Shown: positions 34,052-43,747, counted from the first letter of the stretch. The stretch: DNA of 64,000 nt from Gillisia sp. CAL575 (GCF_000403785.1 NZ_APHJ01000021.1:248001-312000), one strand, 5' to 3'. The notes: generated by a model not told the origin, from the letters alone. Numbers and translations are program-made.

Positions 34052-35029
34052 ATGAATCCAGAAAAGATCTTTTCTATTTCTTCTGATCAAGATTTCAATG
34101 AAGTTGCACTAGAAATTTTTCAATTTCAGTATGCAAACAACTCGGTTTATAGAAAGTTTTCAGATTTACTAAAAATAGATCCCCAGCAGATAAATAAAAT
34201 AGAAAATATTCCCTTTTTACCAATAGATCTTTTTAAAAATCATACTATTTTATCTTCCGAACAAAAAATTCAGAAGACCTTTACAAGCAGCGGAACTACT
34301 GGAACTAAAACCAGCAAACATCATGTTACAGATCTCTCCATTTATGAGCAGAGTTTTAATCTATGTTTCAAAAAATTTTATGGAGATATTCAAGATTATG
34401 CTGTTTTAGCACTTTTGCCATCTTATCTGGAACGGGATGGTTCTTCATTAATTTATATGGCGCAGCATTTAATTGAAAAAAGCGTTCATCCAGATAGCGG
34501 ATTTTATCTTGATAATTTAACTGAATTAAAAGAAAAATTAATCTCACTGGATAGCAATGGTCAAAAAGTATTACTTATTGGAGTTTCCTTTGCATTATTA
34601 GATCTTGTAGAAGACTTTCAGTTTAAACTAAAGAATACCATAGTTATGGAAACCGGCGGCATGAAAGGCAGGCGTAAAGAGATGATTCGGGAAGAGCTGC
34701 ATAGTATCCTTAAAAATGGGTTTGGAATAGCTAGCATTCATAGCGAATACGGAATGACCGAATTATTATCTCAGGCATATTCTCTAGGTAATGGAGTATT
34801 TGATTGCCCTCCGTGGATGAAGATTTTAATTAGGGATCCAGAAGATGCACAATCCTATCTTCTAAATAATAGCACTGGCGGAATTAATGTGATAGATCTT
34901 GCTAATATTAATTCTTGTTCTTTCATTGCAACTCAAGATCTAGGAAAAAAGAGCGAAAATAACGCTATTGAAATTATGGGTAGATTTGATAATAGTGATA
35001 TCCGCGGCTGCAATTTATTGGTGTTATAA
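34052..35029 (+). CDS. LuxE-like acyl-protein synthetase/acyltransferase
   Basis: A 325-residue member of the LuxE/PaaK adenylate-forming-like family. FTSSGTTGTKTSKHHV is the phosphate-binding loop, with YGMTELLSQAYS and a C-terminal GRFDNSDIRGCNLL also typical. LuxE activates fatty acids in bioluminescence, but no luxA/B/C/D is present, so the protein more likely activates a carboxylic acid for surface or secondary metabolism. Monocistronic between two terminators. Confidence 0.75.
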   Translation: MNPEKIFSISSDQDFNEVALEIFQFQYANNSVYRKFSDLLKIDPQQINKIENIPFLPIDLFKNHTILSSEQKIQKTFTSSGTTGTKTSKHHVTDLSIYEQSFNLCFKKFYGDIQDYAVLALLPSYLERDGSSLIYMAQHLIEKSVHPDSGFYLDNLTELKEKLISLDSNGQKVLLIGVSFALLDLVEDFQFKLKNTIVMETGGMKGRRKEMIREELHSILKNGFGIASIHSEYGMTELLSQAYSLGNGVFDCPPWMKILIRDPEDAQSYLLNNSTGGINVIDLANINSCSFIATQDLGKKSENNAIEIMGRFDNSDIRGCNLLVL

Positions 35030-35197
35030 ACCAAGCTCTAAAATTTCCCTCTAGCTAAAAATAAATAGAAGAAATTCAACAAAAAGTGTAATGGAAACAT
35101 CTTTTTTCGAACTAATACCTGTAAACATAATTTTTGGTTAGGTTTTTGTTTACAATAAACTATATGAGTTTTTTCATATTAGATTGGTTAGTTAGTT

Positions 35198-35236
35198 GCA
35201 AAGCCCTTAGACATTAATCTGTTTAAGGGCTTTTGC
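35198..35236. terminator. Terminator between convergent LuxE-like gene and tyrS
   Basis: GCCCTTA (35203-35209) pairs with TAAGGGC (35224-35230), extended by GCAAA/TTTTGC on the outside. U-rich or A-rich tails on the two sides let it serve both strands. Confidence 0.75.
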
Positions 35237-35237
35237 A

Positions 35238-36527
35238 TTATACCACTCTCAAAATATAAGTATTTCGCTTTCCTTTATTTATAATAACATATTTGTTGTT
35301 TATAAGATCCGATTCAGAAATTAGATAATCTTCTCCTACTTTTTCTTTATTTACAGAGATCGAGTTTTCTTTTAAAGCTCTTCTTGCCTCTCCATTAGAA
35401 TTTAAAAATCCTGTTTTAGCAGCTAAAGCAGCGATCATATCTAAACCAGCATCCACGTCTGCACGTTCAATTTCAGCCTGAGGAACTCCTTCAAAAATAT
35501 CCAAAAAGGTAGCTTCATTTAGACTTCTAAAATCACTTGCTGTACTTTTACCGAAGAGCATGTTGGAAGCTTTCACAGCATTTTTGAAATCCTCTTTCCC
35601 ATGAACGGATATAGTAACCTCTTCTGCTAAACGTTTTTGGAGTGATCTTAAATGTGGTTCTTTAGTATGTGTAGCAACTAGTTCTTCAATTGTCTCCTTA
35701 TTTAAAAAGGTGAAGATCTTAATATATTTCTCGGCATCCTCATCACTTGTATTCAACCAGTATTGGTAAAACTTATAAGGTGAGGTGCGATTAGCATCCA
35801 ACCAAATATTCCCTCCTTCAGTCTTTCCAAATTTGGTTCCATCTGCTTTTGTGATTAACGGGCAAGTAAGTGCAAACCCTTTTCCATCACCTATCCTTCT
35901 TATCATTTCGGTTCCCGTGGTGATATTTCCCCATTGATCGCTTCCACCCATTTGAAGCGTACAGTCATGTTCCCTAAATAAATGGAGGAAATCATAGCCT
36001 TGTACCAATTGATAAGTGAATTCTGTAAAGGACATTCCCACAGAAGATTCTGAGGACAGTCTTTTCTTTACAGAATCTTTAGACATCATATAATTCACTG
36101 TGATGTGTTTCCCTACATCTCTAATGAAGTCCAAGAAAGAAAAATCTTTCATCCAATCATAATTGTTTACCAAAATAGCTGCATTATCACTATCTGAATC
36201 AAAATCGAGAAAACGTGACAACTGTTCTTTAATAGCATTTTGATTATGTCTTAGGGTTGGTTCGTCTAAAAGGTTACGCTCTGCAGATTTTCCTGACGGA
36301 TCACCAATCATACCTGTAGCTCCTCCAATCAGTGCAAATGGCTTATGCCCGCTTAACTGAAAATGCTTCAACATCATTACCCCTACCAAATGCCCAATAT
36401 GAAGCGAATCGGCTGTAGGGTCTATCCCAACATATGCAGCACGCATTTCTTCTAATAAGTGCTCTTCGGTTCCAGGCATCACATCGTGTAGCATGCCCCT
36501 CCAAGTAATTTCCTCAACAAAATTCAT
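35238..36527 (-). CDS. tyrS: Tyrosyl-tRNA synthetase
   Basis: A 429-residue class I synthetase of bacterial TyrRS length. The HIGH motif is at residues 43-46 (SLHIGHLVG), the tyrosine site includes the [10 protein letters not shown] segment, and the KMSKS loop reads KFGKT. An S4-like RNA-binding domain forms the last 70 residues ([13 protein letters not shown]). Monocistronic, ending at a shared terminator. Confidence 0.97.
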   Translation of the reverse strand: MNFVEEITWRGMLHDVMPGTEEHLLEEMRAAYVGIDPTADSLHIGHLVGVMMLKHFQLSGHKPFALIGGATGMIGDPSGKSAERNLLDEPTLRHNQNAIKEQLSRFLDFDSDSDNAAILVNNYDWMKDFSFLDFIRDVGKHITVNYMMSKDSVKKRLSSESSVGMSFTEFTYQLVQGYDFLHLFREHDCTLQMGGSDQWGNITTGTEMIRRIGDGKGFALTCPLITKADGTKFGKTEGGNIWLDANRTSPYKFYQYWLNTSDEDAEKYIKIFTFLNKETIEELVATHTKEPHLRSLQKRLAEEVTISVHGKEDFKNAVKASNMLFGKSTASDFRSLNEATFLDIFEGVPQAEIERADVDAGLDMIAALAAKTGFLNSNGEARRALKENSISVNKEKVGEDYLISESDLINNKYVIINKGKRNTYILRVV

Positions 36528-36685
36528 AGGTGTCTTATTTTCAATATTAAAGCTTCAAATCAATTTGTTTTCTTCCTATTCTGAATTCATCAGGTTATTA
36601 ATGAACCATAATATCTCATAGAAAACAGAGGTAAAGATACCAATAACTGCCATTTTTCCTAAACTGAAATAGCTATATTTACCTT

Positions 36686-37717
36686 ATGATATTAGTTACA
36701 GGAGGCACAGGACTAGTGGGCTCACATTTACTTTTAGATTTAGTTAGATCTGGAGAAAAAGTTAGAGCGATCTATAGATCAGAAGGCAAACTTTCTGAGG
36801 TGAAAAGGGTGTTTTCATATTATGATTCAGCAAAAGATGCCTGTATATTATTTAATTCTATAGATTGGGTTCAAGCAGATATCTTAGACATCCCTTCTCT
36901 TAATAAAGCGTTTAAAAATATAGATCACGTATATCACTGTGCTGCAATAGTATCTTTTGATGCAAAAAACGCAAAATCTCTTAGGACTACAAATATTGAA
37001 GGAACTGCTAATATTGTAAACTTCTGTATTGCTTTCAACGTTAAAAAACTTTGCCATGTTAGTTCCATCGCTACTATGGATCTCACTTTGGGAGATGAAT
37101 ACATTTCAGAAAATTTTACATGGCATCCGGAAAAAGCACATAACGATTATGCCATATCCAAACATGGAGCTGAGATAGAGGTGTGGAGAGGTACTCAGGA
37201 AGGTCTTTCGGCAGTAATTGTAAATCCGGGAGTAATTATTGGCCCTGGATTTTGGAATTCTGGCAGCGGACAATTATTTAAAAAAACAAATGAAGGTTTA
37301 AAATATCATTTTCCTAAGACAACAGGTTTTGTTGGAGTGCAAGATGTATCTAAGGCATCAATCCTTCTCATGAATTCTTCTATAGAGAATGAACAATTTA
37401 TAGTCGTTTCAGAAAATTTGAGCTTTAAAACTATACTGGAGTGGGTGGCAACAAGCCTTCAGAAAAAACCACCTCAAACGGCATTAAAACCCTGGATGGT
37501 CTTTATTGGCTGGATCTTTCAAAGTATTGCTAATATATTATGGGGGGCAAAAAAGCAACTATCAAATTCTGATTATAAATCCCTTTTTGAACATTCTTAT
37601 TATAGTAATGAAAAAATTAAAGAGAGTATAGGCTTTGCTTTTACTCCTGTAAAAAGTGTGATACTGGAAACAGGGAAATTGTATAGAAAAGAAAATGATA
37701 ATATTCCGTCATCTTGA
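36686..37717 (+). CDS. NAD(P)-dependent epimerase/reductase, extended SDR
   Basis: A 343-residue extended short-chain dehydrogenase. The cofactor loop is ILVTGGTGLVGSHL at the N-terminus; the catalytic Tyr and Lys are in NDYAISKHGAE, with Ser of HVSSIAT upstream. The best family match by eye is the 3-beta-hydroxysteroid dehydrogenase/dihydroflavonol reductase group, commonly found in Bacteroidota. Substrate unknown. It stands alone between tyrS and the DUF4296 gene. Confidence 0.82.
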   Translation: MILVTGGTGLVGSHLLLDLVRSGEKVRAIYRSEGKLSEVKRVFSYYDSAKDACILFNSIDWVQADILDIPSLNKAFKNIDHVYHCAAIVSFDAKNAKSLRTTNIEGTANIVNFCIAFNVKKLCHVSSIATMDLTLGDEYISENFTWHPEKAHNDYAISKHGAEIEVWRGTQEGLSAVIVNPGVIIGPGFWNSGSGQLFKKTNEGLKYHFPKTTGFVGVQDVSKASILLMNSSIENEQFIVVSENLSFKTILEWVATSLQKKPPQTALKPWMVFIGWIFQSIANILWGAKKQLSNSDYKSLFEHSYYSNEKIKESIGFAFTPVKSVILETGKLYRKENDNIPSS

Positions 37718-37854
37718 ATTTACACGCCAGTAACATATGCCTAGGCACCAGATGCTTTAATAACTTGGGATTCGGAAATTACTGAAGTATTAAGATAGCA
37801 TGACATCTGTATTATTAAGGTCAATAGTATCTAGGGATTCAGAAGAAAGAAAAA

Positions 37855-38334
37855 TTAATTATAGATACTATTGCTGGGTGCTTGCGTACCAAGGCTATCA
37901 ATTAATGTGGTGTCTGGAATCTTCAGAGTATCTATATCTAGAGTATCTTTAATTTCTATTGCTCGCAAAGAATCTTCAATTCGTAGCTCTTCATCACGAA
38001 TTACTTCCATCTTCGCCTTCATCACCTCTAGATTTTGCTTTACTTTTTGGTAGATACCATCAAATTTATCATACTTTTTCGCATAATAAGTCGTGCTTTC
38101 TGCTAGTTGTAAACTATCTATCTCATATTTAGAGTAGAGATACGTGTCTGGCTGAAGTCCTGTTTCTTCAAGAATCCGTTTGTTTTTATTCTTTGCAGAG
38201 TTTAATAAGGATAATTCTGTAAGAACGTCTACCATCTTGTCCTCAGATATTAAATTATCAGGTTTCTTGACTTCCTCTATATTTTGACAAGAACCCAAGA
38301 AACAAGCAATTATAAATATCTTTAAAAATCTCAT
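37855..38334 (-). CDS. DUF4296 lipoprotein
   Basis: A 159-residue lipoprotein (lipobox FLGSC) of the DUF4296 type, with ISEDKMVDVLTELSLLNSAKNK and YYAKKYDKFDGIYQKVKQNLE. The C-terminal third is a low-complexity run of Asp, Leu, Ile, Ser and Thr. No function is established. It follows the dihydroorotase by 7 bp and so is the last gene of a GT2-dihydroorotase-DUF4296 operon. Confidence 0.8.
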   Translation of the reverse strand: MRFLKIFIIACFLGSCQNIEEVKKPDNLISEDKMVDVLTELSLLNSAKNKNKRILEETGLQPDTYLYSKYEIDSLQLAESTTYYAKKYDKFDGIYQKVKQNLEVMKAKMEVIRDEELRIEDSLRAIEIKDTLDIDTLKIPDTTLIDSLGTQAPSNSIYN

Positions 38335-38341
38335 ATGGTTG

Positions 38342-39685
38342 TTATCTATCGAATGTTAACTGCTCTGCCACCTGAGTAAAAGGCATAAATTTGAAGTTCT
38401 TATAAACCAATTGGCCATTCACAAAAGTATGCGTAACTCTAGATTTAAAAGTAACCCCATCAAACGGAGACCAACCACATTTATAGACCGTGTTACTTGG
38501 CTGCACAGCCCATGGTGCATTGAGATCTATTAAAACAAGATCTGCTTTATAACCTTCTCTAATGAATCCTCTTTTTTCAATTTGAAAAAGAATTGCAGGG
38601 TTATGACACATCTTTTCTACAATCTGCTCTAGACTAATCTTTTCTTGGTGATGCATTTGCAACATTGCAGGAAGCGCGTGCTGTACTAAAGGCCCTCCAC
38701 TCGGAGCTTTGGTATACACATTTTTCTTTTCCTCTTTTGTATGAGGGGCATGATCTGTTGCAATTACATCTATTCGTCCACTCAACAATCCTTTTAATAG
38801 AGCGTCTTGATCTTTCTTAGTTTTAATTGAAGGATTCCACTTTATAAAAGTTCCTTTCTTTTGATAATCTGAATCGTTGAACCACAGGTGATGTACACAA
38901 ACCTCAGCAGTAATCTTCTTATCTTTTAAAGGCAATTTATTGTCGAATAATTTTATTTCCTTTTCCGTAGATATATGGAAAACATGCAATCTGGCACCTG
39001 TCTTTTTTGCTAAAGCAACTGCTTTGGAAGAGGAGATATAACAAGCCTCTTCACTTCTTATTTTAGAATGCAATTCAATAGGAATATCATCCCCATATCG
39101 CTCAATACATTCGGCCAAGTTCTTCTGAATAGTAGCTTCATCTTCACAATGAACTGCAATCATTAAAGGAGATTTCAAAAAGATCTGTTCTAAAACTTTT
39201 GCGTCATCTACCAACATATTCCCAGTAGAGGAGCCTAAGAATAATTTTAGGGCAGCAGTAGTTTTAGGATCTACCTTTAGAATTTCGTCTAGATTATCAT
39301 TAGTACCACCAAACATAAAAGAGTAGTTGGCATAAGAGGAATTCTTAGCCAAATCGAACTTCTCCTGCAACTTTTCTATAGTGGTAGTCTGCGGATTGGT
39401 ATTGGGCATTTCTATAAAAGAAGTTATCCCTCCAGCAACAGCAGCACGAGACCCAGTTTCTATAGTTTCTTTGTGAGTTAAACCCGGTTCTCTAAAATGC
39501 ACCTGATCGTCTATAATTCCAGGAATAAGATAATTCCCTTCTGCATCGATCATCGTTAGGTCTGGAGATTTGGCACTTATACTATCGGCTATTTCAACAA
39601 TAATCCCATTTTCGATAAATACATCTCCCTCCATAATTGTCCCTTCATTGACAATTCGTGCGTTTTTAATTAAAACCTTCTTCAT
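38342..39685 (-). CDS. pyrC: Dihydroorotase, class I-like
   Basis: A 447-residue amidohydrolase for the third step of pyrimidine synthesis. Visible motifs are GIIDDQVHFREPGLTHKET, the carboxy-Lys region ALKLFLGSSTGNML, HCEDE, HVFHIST and the catalytic TDHAPHTKEEK. In the usual DxHxH metal motif the first His is replaced by Gln (DDQVHF), which I believe is typical of the Bacteroidota enzymes. The ATG overlaps the stop of the GT2 gene (TAATG). Confidence 0.87.
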   Translation of the reverse strand: MKKVLIKNARIVNEGTIMEGDVFIENGIIVEIADSISAKSPDLTMIDAEGNYLIPGIIDDQVHFREPGLTHKETIETGSRAAVAGGITSFIEMPNTNPQTTTIEKLQEKFDLAKNSSYANYSFMFGGTNDNLDEILKVDPKTTAALKLFLGSSTGNMLVDDAKVLEQIFLKSPLMIAVHCEDEATIQKNLAECIERYGDDIPIELHSKIRSEEACYISSSKAVALAKKTGARLHVFHISTEKEIKLFDNKLPLKDKKITAEVCVHHLWFNDSDYQKKGTFIKWNPSIKTKKDQDALLKGLLSGRIDVIATDHAPHTKEEKKNVYTKAPSGGPLVQHALPAMLQMHHQEKISLEQIVEKMCHNPAILFQIEKRGFIREGYKADLVLIDLNAPWAVQPSNTVYKCGWSPFDGVTFKSRVTHTFVNGQLVYKNFKFMPFTQVAEQLTFDR

Positions 39686-40416
39686 TATTTTGACGTCTTA
39701 TTAAAAAGACTTTTTAATTTCATATTAATTACTCCAAAAACAGCTTCAGAAATAATCCCACCACTCATTTTAGAATTTCCTTTTGTTCTGTCGGTAAAAA
39801 TCACCGGAATTTCTTTAATCTCAAACTTTTGTAAATATGCTTTAAATTTCATTTCTATCTGAAATGCATATCCAACAAATTGTATTTTATTTAGGTCTAT
39901 GCTTTCTAACACCGTCCTTTTATAGCAAACAAATCCAGCAGTTGTATCATGAATATTCATTCCTGTAACAAACCGCACATATTTTGAAGCCAGCCACGAA
40001 AGCAATACTCTACTCATTGGCCAGTTAATCACATTAACTCCTGTAACATATCTTGAGCCGATAGCAAGATCGGCTCCATTTTTCTCGCAAGTATTATATA
40101 AGCGAATTAGATCGTTAGGATTATGCGAAAAATCGGCATCCATTTCAAAAACATATTCATACTTATGAGCTAATGCCCATCTAAAACCGTGAATATAGGC
40201 TGTCCCAAGTCCTAGTTTACCTTGTCTTTCCTCGATAAATAGAGAACCAAAATATTCTGTCTGCAGCTCCTTTACCTTATCAGCAGTACGGTCTGGAGAA
40301 TTATCATCTACCACCAAAATATGAAACTTACGCTGCAAGGAAAATATGTTCCTAATCAAGCGTTCAATATTTTCAATTTCGTTAAATGTGGGTATAATAA
40401 TTATCCCATTAGACAT
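39685..40416 (-). CDS. Polyprenol-phosphate mannose synthase-like GT2
   Basis: A 243-residue family 2 glycosyltransferase from the ATG at 40416 (a TTG at 40434 lies inside the promoter box and is rejected). GIIIIPTFNEIENI, LVVDDNSPDRTADKV, FEMDADFSHNP and SRYVTGVNVINWPMSR are the dolichol/polyprenol-P-mannose synthase signatures; the metal-binding DAD is intact. Without C-terminal membrane helices, it should act at the cytoplasmic face of the membrane and feed periplasmic glycosylation. First gene of the operon with dihydroorotase. Confidence 0.88.
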   Translation of the reverse strand: MSNGIIIIPTFNEIENIERLIRNIFSLQRKFHILVVDDNSPDRTADKVKELQTEYFGSLFIEERQGKLGLGTAYIHGFRWALAHKYEYVFEMDADFSHNPNDLIRLYNTCEKNGADLAIGSRYVTGVNVINWPMSRVLLSWLASKYVRFVTGMNIHDTTAGFVCYKRTVLESIDLNKIQFVGYAFQIEMKFKAYLQKFEIKEIPVIFTDRTKGNSKMSGGIISEAVFGVINMKLKSLFNKTSK

Positions 40417-40431
40417 GCCAGAAATTTTGGG

Positions 40432-40459
40432 CAAATGTAACCATTTTTGTCCTTTTCAA
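40432..40459 (-). promoter_or_regulatory. Promoter of the GT2-dihydroorotase operon
   Basis: On the minus strand TTG (40457-40459), 17 bp spacer, TACATTTG (40432-40439): a full flavobacterial -33/-7 match, 15 bp before the ATG at 40416. It rules out the upstream TTG as start codon. Confidence 0.65.
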
Positions 40460-40495
40460 GTCTAATTTTACTTTCATCTTTAACGCTATTAATTA

Positions 40496-40503
40496 TACAT
40501 TTG
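40496..40503 (+). promoter_or_regulatory. Candidate -7 element for DUF4271-hemD
   Basis: TACATTTG, a full TAnnTTTG match, 13 bp before the TTG start at 40517. Confidence 0.5.
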
Positions 40504-40516
40504 TAAAAATTTATAA

Positions 40517-41176
40517 TTGGAAGCAATAGAACGATATATAACCTCAAACGACCTACTTACCATTATTATTCTATTGGTATTACTAATATTGAGTCTAGCT
40601 AAGACATTATTTCAAAATAGGTTCGAGGATTTTATATCTCTTGCTGCTTCATCTAAATTTTTAGTGATAAAATCTAAAGAGCATAAACTGCTATTTGGCT
40701 TTAATGTATTAATGCTCATTGTGCACATCTTAAGTGTTTCATTATTCGTGTTTTTAACATATAGGCTACTAACATCTGAAACTCTAGTAGATTCTGGAAA
40801 TTTATTATTGAGAATAATCACTGCGTACGGTTTTATAGTCCTTTTAAAGATTACCGTAGAAAAAATTATTGCTAACGTTTTTGACATAGATGAAATTATG
40901 GATGCTTATATTTTTCAAAAGCAAACCTACCTTAATTTTATCTCTCTGATTATCTTTGGGTTATCATTGTTTCTTGTATATAGCGATATTCCTAGTTTAC
41001 CTCTTTTTTATATGATTATTGCGGTCATTATTATCGCTCTTTCCTACACTCTGTATGCGATTGTTAAAAAAAACCTCAGACTAATATCTCGTTTTTGGTT
41101 CTATTTTATTTTGTACCTTTGCGCTCTCGAAATCGCCCCCTATGTTGTTTTGTATAAGTTAATTACTAAGTACTAA
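40517..41176 (+). CDS. DUF4271 membrane protein (TTG start)
   Basis: A 219-residue protein with about five to six membrane helices, matching DUF4271 (MEAIERYITSNDLLTII, LAKTLFQNRFEDF). No ATG is available near the N-terminus and the family N-terminus begins exactly at the TTG, so this looks like a true TTG start. It lies 22 bp before hemD; the pairing is, as far as I know, recurrent in Flavobacteriia. Function unknown. Confidence 0.8.
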   Translation: MEAIERYITSNDLLTIIILLVLLILSLAKTLFQNRFEDFISLAASSKFLVIKSKEHKLLFGFNVLMLIVHILSVSLFVFLTYRLLTSETLVDSGNLLLRIITAYGFIVLLKITVEKIIANVFDIDEIMDAYIFQKQTYLNFISLIIFGLSLFLVYSDIPSLPLFYMIIAVIIIALSYTLYAIVKKNLRLISRFWFYFILYLCALEIAPYVVLYKLITKY

Positions 41177-41198
41177 AAATTCAAAAATTTATAACTAT

Positions 41199-41945
41199 AT
41201 GAAAGTGAAAACAATTTTAATATCTCAACCAGAGCCTAAAATAGAAAATTCACCCTATTTTGAGTTGGAAGAAAAACAACGAGTAAAAATTGATTTCATA
41301 CCTTTTATTCATGTTGAAGGGGTACACTCCAAAGATATAAGGCAACAAAAAATAGATCTCACCAATTATACCGCCATTATTCTAACAAGTAGAAATGCAG
41401 TTGATCACTTTTTTAGAATAGCCGATGAAATGAGATTTAAAGTGCCAGATACTCTTAAATATTTTTGTTTAAGTGAAGCTGTTGCATTTTATTTACAGAA
41501 GTATGTAGTCTATAGAAAGAGAAAGATATATGTTGGGAAACGAACATTCTCTGAATTGTCTCCATATATTAAAAAATATAAAAACGAGAAATTCCTTTTA
41601 CCAGCGTCGGATATGCTAAAACCAGACGTGCCTAAAATACTTAACAAATTAGGTGTTGAATGGAAAGAAGCTATCTTTTATAAAACAGTGGTTAGTGATC
41701 TTTCTCATTTAAGAAATGTTACTTATGATATCCTAGTGTTCTTTAGCCCAAGCGGAATTAAATCTCTGTTTGAGAACTTCCCAGATTTTGAACAAAAAGA
41801 AACTAAAATAGCTGTTTTTGGAAATACTACGATCAAAGCCGCCAAAGAACATGGACTGGTTTGCAATATAAAAGCACCAACTCCTGAAACTCCATCTATG
41901 ACAATGGCGCTTCAGAAATACATAAAAGAAGCTAATAAGAAATAA
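41199..41945 (+). CDS. hemD: Uroporphyrinogen-III synthase
   Basis: A 248-residue two-domain HemD, which closes and inverts hydroxymethylbilane to uroporphyrinogen III. Sequence conservation in this family is low; the supporting pieces are YTAIILTSRNAVDHFF, the YFCLSEAVAFYLQ helix, YDILVFFSPSGIKSLFE and VFGNTTIKAAKEHG. It follows the DUF4271 gene and ends at a strong terminator. Confidence 0.87.
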   Translation: MKVKTILISQPEPKIENSPYFELEEKQRVKIDFIPFIHVEGVHSKDIRQQKIDLTNYTAIILTSRNAVDHFFRIADEMRFKVPDTLKYFCLSEAVAFYLQKYVVYRKRKIYVGKRTFSELSPYIKKYKNEKFLLPASDMLKPDVPKILNKLGVEWKEAIFYKTVVSDLSHLRNVTYDILVFFSPSGIKSLFENFPDFEQKETKIAVFGNTTIKAAKEHGLVCNIKAPTPETPSMTMALQKYIKEANKK

Positions 41946-41966
41946 TTATTTTTTATTTCAATAAAT

Positions 41967-42000
41967 AAAAGCCCGATAAATATATATTTATCGGGCTTTT
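41967..42000. terminator. Bidirectional terminator, perfect 34-bp palindrome
   Basis: The 34 bases equal their own reverse complement; the core is AAAAGCCCGATAAATA and its mirror. With T-runs on both sides it can stop hemD on the plus strand and transcription from pckA on the minus strand. Confidence 0.85.
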
Positions 42001-42045
42001 ACTATTTAAATATTTAATTTACTATAAATACTTTTATATAAAGGC

Positions 42046-42088
42046 TAAAAACAAAAAAACCTGATAAACTCTAAGAATTAATCAGGTT
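42046..42088 (-). terminator. Terminator of pckA
   Basis: On the minus strand AACCTGAT (42081-42088) pairs with ATCAGGTT (42058-42065) and is followed by a T-rich tail. It lies 20 bp after the pckA stop. Confidence 0.75.
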
Positions 42089-42108
42089 AAGTATGCTTTT
42101 ATTTCAAA

Positions 42109-43707
42109 CTACACTATAGGACCTCCAGAAAGGATCTCCTTATTAGAATTATCTTCATATTTCTTGAAGTTCTTTTTAAATGAATTAGCAAGTTCCATTG
42201 CCTTCTCATCGTAAGAGTTCTTGTCGCTCCACGTTTGCCTTGGATTCAAGATTTCACTAGGAACATTCTCACATTCTAATGGCATATTAAGACCGAATAT
42301 AGGATGCTTCGTAAATTCCACTTCTTCTAATTTCCCTTCCAAAGCAGATTCTATCATGGCTCTGGTATATTTCAACTTCATTCTATTTCCTATACCGTAT
42401 GCTCCACCAGTCCAACCAGTGTTTACAAGCCATACATTTACATTTGCATCTTTCATTTTCTTGCTTAACATCTCAGCATACTCTGCAGGATGTAAGGGCA
42501 TAAAAGGTGCTCCAAAACATGCAGAGAAGTTTGGTTGTGGCTCATCCACTCCAGCTTCTGTTCCCGCAACTTTTGCTGTATATCCACTCATAAAGTGATA
42601 TGCCGCTTGAGCAGGAGTTAGTTTACTAATTGGAGGCAATACACCAAAAGCATCTGCAGTTAAAAAGAATATGTTTTTAGGGTTTTCTCCAATAGAAGGC
42701 GTTGCAATATTATTAATATGGTCTAAAGGATAACTAACACGAGTATTAGGGGTAATAGAAGTATTTTCAAAATCTACGCTTCCATCTTCTTTTAATATCA
42801 CATTTTCCAAGATCGCTCCCGGCTTAATTGCATTAAAAATATCTGGCTCATTTTCTTCTGAAAGGTTGATTACTTTCGCGTAACATCCTCCTTCAAAATT
42901 GAAAATTGTATTTTCTTTTGTCCATCCATGTTCATCGTCCCCAATTAACTTACGTTTTGGATCTGCAGATAAAGTTGTTTTTCCCGTCCCCGAAAGTCCG
43001 AAGAAAATAGCAGTGTCTCCATCTTTTCCTATGTTCGCAGAACAGTGCATAGGAAGTGCATTTTTATGCACAGGAAGTATGAAATTTAATGCTGAAAAAA
43101 TTCCTTTTTTAATCTCTCCTGTATATCCACTACCTCCTATTAAAGCAATTTTCTTAGAGAAATTTAAAATAGAAAAGTTTGCTTGACGAGTTCCATCTAC
43201 AGCAGGATCTGCCTGGAAACCAGGTGCATTAACTACGATCCAATCTTCTTTAAAGTTTTCAAGTTCAGATTCTTCTGGTCTTAAAAACATATTGTAAGCA
43301 AATAAATTAGACCATGGGTATTCGTTGATCACACGTATGTTTAGACGATAATTATCGTCTGCACAGGCATAAGAATCACGAACGTAAATTTCTTTTTCAG
43401 AAAGGTAGTCTACTACCTTGTCATAAAGCTTATCAAATTTATCAGAATCAAAAGGAATATTGATATCTCCCCACCAAACTTTATCTTTGGTTTCCTCATC
43501 TCTTACCAAAAAACGATCTTTTGGAGATCTCCCAGTAAATTCACCCGTATTAACGGCTAAAGCGCCTGTCGCTGACTCAACACCTTGGTTATTATCCAAA
43601 GTTATCTGGTGTAATTCTTCTGGAGATAGTTGATAGTGAGCAGTAGCGTTATTAATTCCGTATTTTTCTAACGATAACGATTTCGTAATTTGCTTATTTG
43701 CCAACAT
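42109..43707 (-). CDS. pckA: Phosphoenolpyruvate carboxykinase (ATP)
   Basis: A 532-residue cytoplasmic enzyme converting oxaloacetate and ATP to phosphoenolpyruvate, the entry to gluconeogenesis. The kinase-1a P-loop GLSGTGKTTLSAD, kinase-2 region GDDEHGW, substrate loops GRSPKDRF and NTGWTGGAYG(I) and SRVSYPLDHINNI-like segment are intact; length is normal. Own promoter (TACTTTTG at 43740) and terminator. Confidence 0.97.
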   Translation of the reverse strand: MLANKQITKSLSLEKYGINNATAHYQLSPEELHQITLDNNQGVESATGALAVNTGEFTGRSPKDRFLVRDEETKDKVWWGDINIPFDSDKFDKLYDKVVDYLSEKEIYVRDSYACADDNYRLNIRVINEYPWSNLFAYNMFLRPEESELENFKEDWIVVNAPGFQADPAVDGTRQANFSILNFSKKIALIGGSGYTGEIKKGIFSALNFILPVHKNALPMHCSANIGKDGDTAIFFGLSGTGKTTLSADPKRKLIGDDEHGWTKENTIFNFEGGCYAKVINLSEENEPDIFNAIKPGAILENVILKEDGSVDFENTSITPNTRVSYPLDHINNIATPSIGENPKNIFFLTADAFGVLPPISKLTPAQAAYHFMSGYTAKVAGTEAGVDEPQPNFSACFGAPFMPLHPAEYAEMLSKKMKDANVNVWLVNTGWTGGAYGIGNRMKLKYTRAMIESALEGKLEEVEFTKHPIFGLNMPLECENVPSEILNPRQTWSDKNSYDEKAMELANSFKKNFKKYEDNSNKEILSGGPIV

Positions 43708-43739
43708 AAAAGTTTAAGTTGTGTGTTTGTTTAGGCATA

Positions 43740-43747
43740 CAAAAGTA
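43740..43747 (-). promoter_or_regulatory. Candidate -7 element for pckA
   Basis: TACTTTTG on the minus strand, a TAnnTTTG match 33 bp before the ATG. No TTG at -33 is evident. Confidence 0.45.

Noticed and set aside
34052-35029. Bioluminescence gene
   Set aside because: Only a LuxE-type domain is present and no luciferase or other lux gene is nearby.
35090-35190. Small regulatory RNA between LuxE-like gene and tyrS
   Set aside because: Apart from the shared terminator there is no promoter-plus-hairpin arrangement I could support.
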